DNA from: an uncultured Ruminococcus sp.
GTDB taxonomy: Bacteria; Bacillota_A; Clostridia; Oscillospirales; Ruminococcaceae
Reading direction: 5' to 3'
Length of the DNA: 10,089 nucleotides
NCBI GenBank assembly: GCA_946629405.1
Contig: CAMOXW010000127.1
Coordinates: 1 to 10,089, forward strand
The notes beneath the pieces were generated by a model. The model had not been told where the DNA came from, did no database searches, and saw only the letters and a program-made list of their open reading frames with translations. Positions 4,449 to 10,089 of this stretch are shown piece after piece. How positions within the stretch are numbered: position 1 is the stretch's first letter; every line of letters begins with the position of its first letter. The position numbers and the translations under genes are program-made.

Positions 4449-5585
4449 ATGGCACGCAAACAGATAAGTAAAAAGGAAAGCATCAGACGTACCAGGCAGA
4501 TCACTGAGCTTGCGATATGCGCTGTACTTATTGCTTCAGGAGCATATATCATCAAGGGCGCTTTCGACCGCAGCAAGAAGGTCGGCGATGACCCGACAGT
4601 TACCGAGGCTCAGGTCGAGATAGAGTCCACTGAGGTCCCTACTGAGCCGGAGGACCCCAACAGGCTGATCTATTCCTCCAGCCTCGTCAGGACTAAGGAC
4701 AAGTACAAGGGCGACCTCATACTTGTTAATAACGACCACCAGTATTTCACCGACGGAAAAGAGGATCTCGTAAGCATCCTTGAACTCAATTACGACAACG
4801 GCATCGAGTATTTCGGCACCGTTGACATGACATATACTATCCTTCGCCCTGTATATGATGCAATGGTGAAGATGATAGGCGATTTCTACGATATCTACCA
4901 CAACGACAGCCTCATAATCTACGGCTCTTACCGCACCAACGATTTCCAGAGACAGCTCTATGAGCAGGATCTTGCAAACACTGGGAGCGAGGAGTCAACA
5001 AGAGTTGCAAAGCCCGGCTACAGTGAGCATGAGTCCGGCTATGCGTTCGATTTTTCGACTGTACCTGACTATGACTATCAGGGAACGGGCGATTTTGAGT
5101 GGTTCACCAAGAACTGCTGCAAGTACGGCTTCATCCTGCGTTATCCCGAGAATAAGGAGAATATCACGCAGATACAGTATGAACCGTGGCACTTCCGCTA
5201 TGTAGGCATCCCGCACGCATATTATATGACAAAGAATGATCTGTGCATGGAGGAATATATCGAGCTGCTCGAAAAACAGTATCCCTACAGCGGCGAACAC
5301 CTTGCATTTTCCGACGACAGCGGCAAGGAATACGAGGTGTATTTCGTCGCGTCCGACGATGCCAATGAGGACACGGATGTCCCTGTTCCGAACGGCTGTG
5401 AGTACACAGTTTCAGGCAATAATTACAGCGGCTTCATCGTAACTGTATACAAGAGCTCCGGCACACCTTCTCCGGCACAGACTACCACGTCTTCTCCGGC
5501 ACAGACGACTATGGCTGCTCCGGCACAGACTACCACGGTTGCTCCTGAGGAAACGTCCGGGACTGAGCCCGATGAGCAGCAATAA
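4449..5585 (+). CDS. Membrane-anchored D-alanyl-D-alanine carboxypeptidase, VanY/M15B type, 378 aa
   Basis: M15B enzymes are zinc peptidases that remove the terminal D-Ala from peptidoglycan stem peptides. Visible family motifs are GSYRT (159-163), SEHESGYAFDF (192-202, the SxHxxGxAxD zinc motif with His194 and Asp201), and EPWHFRYVG (245-253, catalytic Glu245 and zinc ligand His248). A single membrane helix (about 20-36) follows a basic cytoplasmic N-terminus, so the enzyme should sit outside the cell as an anchored protein. An acidic linker (about 47-70) precedes the catalytic domain. About 90 residues of unassigned sequence and a Ser/Pro/Ala/Gln/Thr tail with three 8-residue repeats follow. 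The ATG at 4449 has AGGAG at good spacing and an extended -10 promoter upstream; an in-frame extension to 4242 crosses that promoter and is rejected. No vancomycin-resistance genes are nearby, so a housekeeping wall role is likelier. Confidence 0.9.
   Translation: MARKQISKKESIRRTRQITELAICAVLIASGAYIIKGAFDRSKKVGDDPTVTEAQVEIESTEVPTEPEDPNRLIYSSSLVRTKDKYKGDLILVNNDHQYFTDGKEDLVSILELNYDNGIEYFGTVDMTYTILRPVYDAMVKMIGDFYDIYHNDSLIIYGSYRTNDFQRQLYEQDLANTGSEESTRVAKPGYSEHESGYAFDFSTVPDYDYQGTGDFEWFTKNCCKYGFILRYPENKENITQIQYEPWHFRYVGIPHAYYMTKNDLCMEEYIELLEKQYPYSGEHLAFSDDSGKEYEVYFVASDDANEDTDVPVPNGCEYTVSGNNYSGFIVTVYKSSGTPSPAQTTTSSPAQTTMAAPAQTTTVAPEETSGTEPDEQQ
5469..5540 (+). repeat. 24-bp in-frame tandem repeat in the carboxypeptidase tail
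   Basis: Three copies of an 8-residue unit (SPAQTTTS, SPAQTTMA, APAQTTTV) encode the Thr/Pro-rich C-terminal tail, residues 341-364. Copies one and two share most bases. Such tails act as flexible wall-spanning spacers; copy number may vary. Confidence 0.85.
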
Positions 5586-5600
5586 TTCTGCGGAAGCAGC

Positions 5601-5628
5601 GGCGGTCTTGTTGACCGCCTGATTTTTA
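5601..5628 (+). terminator. Intrinsic terminator of the carboxypeptidase gene
   Basis: A perfect GGCGGTC (5601-5607) / GACCGCC (5613-5619) stem with a TTGTT loop is followed by TGATTTTTAG. It begins 16 bases after the stop. Confidence 0.88.
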
Positions 5629-5646
5629 GATTACATTCTTTTCCGC

Positions 5647-5675
5647 TTTATTTTTTGTGCGGGATACAGTATAAT
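5647..5675 (+). promoter_or_regulatory. Probable promoter of the activase operon
   Basis: A perfect TATAAT lies at 5670-5675. The hexamer 17 bases upstream is TTTATT (5647-5652), a weak -35 box. The predicted start near 5682 leaves a leader of about 25 bases before the ATG at 5708, with GAGGTG as ribosome binding site. It is placed between the upstream terminator and the operon. Confidence 0.6.
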
Positions 5676-5707
5676 ATATTCAGCAGATCATTATTTGAGG
5701 TGAAAAC

Positions 5708-8656
5708 ATGACAAACAAACTTTCTCTCGGAATCGACGTTGGTTCAACTACTGTCAAGACCGTCATTACCGACGACCGGGGCAGTATTCTTTACTCAAAA
5801 TATCAGAGACATCTTTCAAAGGTCAAGGAGACTGTGACGGATCAGCTCAAGCTCATCCGCGCCGATTATCCTGAGGATGAGTTCAATGTCTGTATCACCG
5901 GCTCGGCAGGTCTCGGACTTGCAAATTCTGCCGGTATTGCCTTCGTTCAGGAGGTACACGCGGCTTTCCTTGCCGTGAAGAAAATGCACCCCGATGCCGA
6001 TGCTGTTATTGAGCTCGGCGGCGAGGATGCCAAGATAATCTTCCTCACAGGCGGCGTTGAGCAGCGCATGAACGGTTCTTGCGCCGGCGGCACGGGTGCC
6101 TTCATCGACCAGATGGCTACACTCCTCGGAATTTCCTCCGATGAGCTCGATGAGCTCTCCGCCCACGCGCAGAAGGTCTACCCGATCGCTTCACGCTGCG
6201 GAGTTTTCGCTAAATCCGATATCCAGCCCCTTCTTAATCAGGGAGCAAGGCGCGAGGATATCGCTGCAAGCATCTTTCAGGCTGTTGTTGACCAGACTGT
6301 TTCCGGCCTTGCCCAGGGACGTTCTATCGAGGGAAAGGTTTTGTTCCTCGGCGGACCTCTTTTCTTCCTGAAGGGTCTGAGAAGGGCGTTCGTCAAGACC
6401 CTCGGGCTTGACAGTGAACACGCCGTTTTCCCGGACGAGGGGCCTGTATTCGTGGCTTACGGCTGCTCGATCTACGCCTCGACATCCGCGGACAGCTGCA
6501 GTATTGATGAACTCATTTCCAAGATCGAGAATGCGAAGGCTTCCGACAATATCGTCACCGGCGAGCCGCTTTTCCGTTCACACGCGGAGTATGACGAGTT
6601 CATCGAGAGACATAAGAAATTCGACCTCGGATATGCCGATATCCGTACATATGAGGGCGATGCCTACCTCGGAATAGATGCCGGCTCGACCACTACTAAG
6701 CTCGTCCTTATCACTGATGACGGCCGTATGCTCTACCACCACTATTCTTCAAATCTCGGTCAGCCGCTTGATAAGATCGCCGAGCAGGTAAGGCGCATAT
6801 ACGCCGAAATGAACCCGAATATCATAATAAGAGGCTCGGCTGTCACCGGCTATGGTGAGGATCTCATAAAAGCCGGTCTTTCTGTCGATCATGGCATTGT
6901 CGAGACCGTTGCTCACTTCAAGGCGGCGGCATACTTCTGCCCGGACGTTGACTTCATCATAGACATCGGCGGTCAGGATATCAAGTGCTTCAAGATAAAA
7001 AACAAGAGCATCGACAGCATCATGCTCAACGAGGCCTGCTCATCGGGCTGCGGCTCTTTCATACAGACCTTCGCAATGGCTCTCGGCTACGATATCGCTG
7101 AGTTCTCGCAGCTCGGACTTTTCGCTGAGCACCCGGTAGATCTCGGTTCGCGCTGCACCGTTTTCATGAACAGCTCTGTAAAGCAGGCTCAGAAGGACGG
7201 CGCTACCGTTGAGGATATCTCCGCCGGACTTTCAAGCTCGATAATCAAGAATGCCATATACAAGGTCATCCGCGCGAAATCTCCTGACGAGCTGGGTAAG
7301 AATATCGTCGTTCAGGGCGGTACATTCCTCAACGATGCAGTGCTCCGCTCATTCGAGAAGGAAATGGGCAGGGATGTTATCCGTCCGGCTATATCAGGAC
7401 TTATGGGAGCCTTCGGCTGCGCGCTCTACGCCAAGGAGAAGGTCACCGGCGAGCGCTCCGGGCTCATAACTGCTGACGAGCTCGAAAACTTCAACTATAC
7501 ATCGCGCTCGGTGAACTGCAACGGCTGTACCGCACATTGTCAGCTCAATATAATAAACTTCGGCAAGGGACGCCGCTTCATCTCAGGAAACCGCTGCGAA
7601 AAGGGCGGCGGCGCTGCGGTGAAGAACAAGATCCCCAACCTCTATGAGTATAAATATGACAGCATCCTCAACACAGTCAAGACACATCAGCCGAAGAAAT
7701 ACCGCGCAACTGTGGGACTTCCCCTCGCACTGAGCTTTTATGAGCAGCTTCCGTTCTGGCATACTCTGTTCACCTCGCTCGGCTTCCGGACAATTATTTC
7801 CGATGAGAGCTCCCGTGCGATGTACTACCTCGGTCAGCATACGATCCCATCCGACACGGTGTGCTATCCTGCAAAGCTCACACACGGTCATATAGAAAAT
7901 CTTCTTGATAAAGGGGCGGACTTCATCTTCTACCCCTGCATGAGCTACAACATCGACGAGGGTGAGAGCGATAATCACTTCAACTGCCCTGTTGTTGCCT
8001 ATTATCCGGAGCTGCTGCTGGCTAATAACCCGAGGCTGAACAATAAGAATTTCATTCATCCTTATATGGACCTCAATGTCCGCAAGAATGTTATAAATGT
8101 AATGACAAGAGTCCTTTCACGATATAATGTGAAGGGCAGGATACCAGAGGCGGTAGACAGGGCTTATGAGGCAATGGAACGCTTCCGCGCCGACATTGCC
8201 AACAAGGCGAGGGATATCATCGCTCAGGCTCGCGCAGAGAAGCGCAATATAATCGTGCTTGCCGGACGTCCATACCATGTTGACAAGGAGATAAACCACG
8301 GTATACACAAGCTCGTGACCAGTCTCGGAATGGCGGTAGTTACCGAGGACAGTGTGGCCCGGCTTGCGCGTACACCGAAGCTCGGAGTGCTCAACCAGTG
8401 GACCTACCATTCAAGGCTCTACCGCGCCGCACAGTATGTCACGACTCAGCCGGATATGCAGCTCATCCAGCTCGTTTCCTTCGGCTGCGGCATAGACGCT
8501 GTTACAGGCGATGAGGTAAGGCGTATACTCGAAAGCAACGGAAAGCTCTATACTCAGCTTAAAATAGACGAGATAAACAACCTCGGCGCTGCAAGGATAA
8601 GGCTCCGCAGCCTCGTTGCCGCTATGGAGCAGCCGGGCGCGAAGAAGGCTGAGTGA
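5708..8656 (+). CDS. Acyl-CoA dehydratase activase-related protein, duplicated BcrAD/BadFG domains plus DUF2229, 982 aa
   Basis: Two ASKHA-fold activase domains lie in tandem. Domain 1 (about 5-260) shows GIDVGSTTVK (8-17), ELGGEDAK (102-109), SCAGGTGAF (124-132) and SRCGVF (162-167). Domain 2 (about 320-578) shows GIDAGSTTTK (322-331), DIGGQDIK (419-426), ACSSGCGSF (443-451) and SRCTVF (481-486). In HgdC-type activases, which are homodimers, the equivalent cysteines (here 125, 164, 444, 483) hold one [4Fe-4S] cluster between subunits; here both halves are in one chain. A cysteine-rich linker follows (Cys 604, 607, 611, 630), then a DUF2229-type region (about 665-970) with Cys 719, 744, 760 and 927 and the motif GRPYHVDKEINHG (853-865). 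The expected role is ATP-driven transfer of low-potential electrons to the dehydratase-like protein encoded next. In many relatives both are fused into one chain of roughly 1400 residues. The substrate is unknown. Confidence 0.9.
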   Translation: MTNKLSLGIDVGSTTVKTVITDDRGSILYSKYQRHLSKVKETVTDQLKLIRADYPEDEFNVCITGSAGLGLANSAGIAFVQEVHAAFLAVKKMHPDADAVIELGGEDAKIIFLTGGVEQRMNGSCAGGTGAFIDQMATLLGISSDELDELSAHAQKVYPIASRCGVFAKSDIQPLLNQGARREDIAASIFQAVVDQTVSGLAQGRSIEGKVLFLGGPLFFLKGLRRAFVKTLGLDSEHAVFPDEGPVFVAYGCSIYASTSADSCSIDELISKIENAKASDNIVTGEPLFRSHAEYDEFIERHKKFDLGYADIRTYEGDAYLGIDAGSTTTKLVLITDDGRMLYHHYSSNLGQPLDKIAEQVRRIYAEMNPNIIIRGSAVTGYGEDLIKAGLSVDHGIVETVAHFKAAAYFCPDVDFIIDIGGQDIKCFKIKNKSIDSIMLNEACSSGCGSFIQTFAMALGYDIAEFSQLGLFAEHPVDLGSRCTVFMNSSVKQAQKDGATVEDISAGLSSSIIKNAIYKVIRAKSPDELGKNIVVQGGTFLNDAVLRSFEKEMGRDVIRPAISGLMGAFGCALYAKEKVTGERSGLITADELENFNYTSRSVNCNGCTAHCQLNIINFGKGRRFISGNRCEKGGGAAVKNKIPNLYEYKYDSILNTVKTHQPKKYRATVGLPLALSFYEQLPFWHTLFTSLGFRTIISDESSRAMYYLGQHTIPSDTVCYPAKLTHGHIENLLDKGADFIFYPCMSYNIDEGESDNHFNCPVVAYYPELLLANNPRLNNKNFIHPYMDLNVRKNVINVMTRVLSRYNVKGRIPEAVDRAYEAMERFRADIANKARDIIAQARAEKRNIIVLAGRPYHVDKEINHGIHKLVTSLGMAVVTEDSVARLARTPKLGVLNQWTYHSRLYRAAQYVTTQPDMQLIQLVSFGCGIDAVTGDEVRRILESNGKLYTQLKIDEINNLGAARIRLRSLVAAMEQPGAKKAE

Positions 8657-8660
8657 CCGC

Positions 8661-8675
8661 GGACGCAGCGCGTCC
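8661..8675 (+). promoter_or_regulatory. Intercistronic hairpin between activase and dehydratase genes
   Basis: GGACGC and GCGTCC form a perfect six-base-pair stem with an AGC loop, 5 bases after the activase stop. No T-run follows, so it is unlikely to terminate. It may affect mRNA stability between the two cistrons. Confidence 0.35.
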
Positions 8676-8702
8676 ATGCAATATTATTCAACGGAGGTTC
8701 TT

Positions 8703-9932
8703 ATGCCTGAATATGCAAAATTTACTGAGGATATGATAAAGACGCATACTATCCTCGTTCCCGATATGCTGCCGATACACTTCAAAATGCTCTGCAAGAT
8801 ATTCGGTGCGGCAGGATACAAAATGGAGCTGCTCCAGAACGACTCCCGGGCAGTCGTTGACGAGGGACTGAAAAATGTCCACAACGATGCCTGCTATCCG
8901 GCTCTGCTGGTCATCGGGCAGTTCATGGACGCTCTGAACAGCGGCAAGTACGACCTCGACAAGGTCGCCCTGCTCATCACTCAGACCGGCGGCGGCTGCC
9001 GTGCGTCAAACTACATCCACCTGCTGAGAAAGGCTGTTGACAAGAATTATCCGCAGGTGCCGGTCGTTTCTCTGAATTTCAGCGGACTTGAAAAGAACAG
9101 CGCATTCCGTATCACAGCGCCTATGTTCCTCAAGCTGCTTCACGCGGTGCTCTTTGGCGACCTGCTCATGATCTGCTATAACAAGTGCCGCGCCTACGAG
9201 GTACACAAGGGCGACGCGAAGAAAACTCTCGACAAGTGGCAGATACGCCTCGGCAATATCTTCCGCAAGAACGAGAAAAAGTACCTCAGGACAAAGAAGA
9301 TCTACCGCGATATCCTCAACGATTTCGCAAAGATAGAGCTCACGAAGGAGAAGAAGATCAGGGTCGGCATCGTCGGCGAGATATATGTCAAGTATTCGCC
9401 GCTTGCCAATAATCACCTCGAGGACTTCCTTATTTCAGAGGGCTGTGAGCCGGTCGTTCCGTCGCTGCTGGAGTTCGTTATGTACTGCGCTGCCAGTACG
9501 TTCAACGACGCTGATCTTTACGACAATCACAGCAAGAAATCTGCTGCTTTCAAGCTCGGCTACAAGCTTATCTACGCCAAGCAGAAGGAACTCATCAAGG
9601 TCATGAAGGAGCAGGGCAGCTTCGACCCGCCCCACGACTTCGAGCACCTCAGACACCTTGCTGACAAGTACATCAATCAGGGTGTAGTTATGGGTGAGGG
9701 CTGGCTTATTCCTGCTGAAATGGCTGCGCTCGCGCAGTCCGGTGTTGAGAATATTATATGTGCACAGCCGTTCGGCTGCCTGCCGAATCACATCGTTGCA
9801 AAGGGTATGTCACGCGCCATCAAGCAGGATAACCCGAACGCGAACATAGTTGCTATCGACTATGACCCCGGAGCTACAAGAGTTAATCAGGAAAACCGTA
9901 TAAAGCTTATGCTTGCTAACGCGAGACTTTGA
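8703..9932 (+). CDS. 2-hydroxyacyl-CoA dehydratase D-subunit-like protein (COG3581 type), 409 aa
   Basis: The protein resembles the C-terminal part of the large fused activase-dehydratase proteins and the D component of 2-hydroxyglutaryl-CoA dehydratase. Conserved-looking cysteine motifs are NDACYPALLVIG (61-72), TGGGCRASNY (95-104) and ICAQPFGCLPNHI (352-364). Cys 64, 99 and 353 or 359 are candidate iron-sulfur ligands. GEIYVKYSPLAN (225-236) is another typical motif. It would receive electrons from the activase encoded just upstream and perform radical chemistry on an unknown CoA or other substrate. The ATG at 8703 is chosen because GGAGG lies about six bases upstream; the in-frame ATG at 8616 lies inside the upstream gene and lacks support. 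The start codon of the next gene lies one base beyond the stop, so translation is probably coupled. Confidence 0.88.
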   Translation: MPEYAKFTEDMIKTHTILVPDMLPIHFKMLCKIFGAAGYKMELLQNDSRAVVDEGLKNVHNDACYPALLVIGQFMDALNSGKYDLDKVALLITQTGGGCRASNYIHLLRKAVDKNYPQVPVVSLNFSGLEKNSAFRITAPMFLKLLHAVLFGDLLMICYNKCRAYEVHKGDAKKTLDKWQIRLGNIFRKNEKKYLRTKKIYRDILNDFAKIELTKEKKIRVGIVGEIYVKYSPLANNHLEDFLISEGCEPVVPSLLEFVMYCAASTFNDADLYDNHSKKSAAFKLGYKLIYAKQKELIKVMKEQGSFDPPHDFEHLRHLADKYINQGVVMGEGWLIPAEMAALAQSGVENIICAQPFGCLPNHIVAKGMSRAIKQDNPNANIVAIDYDPGATRVNQENRIKLMLANARL

Positions 9933-9933
9933 T

Positions 9934-10089
9934 ATGATAAAAAAACGTACAGGCGAGATCATCGTCACTAATGAAAAACAGAACCGGCTGCTCAGCAGGC
10001 TCTACGGCAGTTCTGCGGGGCGTATGCTGCTGAAGCTTCTGACTGCTCCCACGCTTTCACGCGCGGCCGGAGCCTTCATGGACAGCCGC
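9934..10089 (+). CDS. psd: Phosphatidylserine decarboxylase proenzyme, N-terminal fragment
   Basis: The 52 visible codons begin MIKKRTGEIIV and continue with KQNRLLSRLYGSSAGRMLLK, then LLTAPTLSRAAGAFMDSR. The pattern LxxLYGxxxGRxLLKxLTxPxxSRxxGxFxDSR is what I know from the N-terminus of clostridial phosphatidylserine decarboxylases, which convert phosphatidylserine to phosphatidylethanolamine at the membrane. The catalytic LGST/GSS self-cleavage site lies beyond the window, so the call rests on the N-terminus only. The ATG comes one base after the stop of the dehydratase-like gene. No strong ribosome binding site precedes it, so translational coupling is likely. The gene runs off the right edge. 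Confidence 0.72.
   Translation, partial: MIKKRTGEIIVTNEKQNRLLSRLYGSSAGRMLLKLLTAPTLSRAAGAFMDSR

Noticed and set aside
8661..8675. Terminator between activase and dehydratase genes
   Set aside because: The stem is only six pairs and has no T-run after it; the two genes belong to one functional unit.
8616..8702. 29-residue extension of the dehydratase-like protein
   Set aside because: It overlaps the end of the activase gene, encodes an Arg/Ser-rich shadow and lacks a ribosome binding site, unlike the ATG at 8703.

Overview
The window looks like chromosomal DNA of a spore-forming, anaerobic, low-to-mid GC Firmicute. A Ruminococcus-like member of the Oscillospiraceae fits best. This is inferred from the germination protease, the clostridial acyl-CoA dehydratase activase system, strong AGGAG ribosome binding sites, TTGACA/TATAAT promoters and the Gly/Met/Pro/Gln-rich zinc-ribbon protein. 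No species can be fixed from sequence alone.

Layout. Bases 1-270 hold no complete gene. They contain a possible 14-codon gene tail and hairpins that could be the right end of an IS200/IS605-like element. Bases 273-589 form a compact locus that reads as a type I toxin-antitoxin module: a 27-residue hydrophobic peptide gene on the minus strand, a convergent plus-strand RNA with its own promoter, and one shared bidirectional terminator in which the toxin stop codon sits. Next comes rpsT (ribosomal protein S20, minus strand) with its own terminator, a leader of three stem-loops and a good promoter. It is divergent from gpr (spore germination protease, plus strand). A bidirectional terminator separates gpr from a convergent two-gene minus-strand unit: a 504-residue zinc-ribbon protein with two families of in-frame tandem repeats, followed by mscL (large mechanosensitive channel).

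The 445-base gap 4004-4448 between divergent genes holds the zinc-ribbon gene promoter, a small palindrome, a segment that can fold as a three-way junction, and an extended -10 promoter. That promoter drives a membrane-anchored VanY/M15B-type D,D-carboxypeptidase with a Thr/Pro/Ala repeat tail.

The rest of the window is an operon: a 982-residue protein with two fused BcrAD/BadFG activase domains plus a DUF2229-type region, a 409-residue 2-hydroxyacyl-CoA dehydratase D-subunit-like protein, and, one base later, the start of a phosphatidylserine decarboxylase gene (psd) cut by the window edge. The activase module is expected to feed ATP-driven low-potential electrons to the dehydratase-like iron-sulfur protein. 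Its substrate is unknown. The tight link to psd is a hint, not proof, of a role near lipid metabolism.

The most interesting parts are the toxin-antitoxin locus, with same-sense leader similarity between toxin mRNA and antisense RNA, and the unexplained structured element at 4175-4244.
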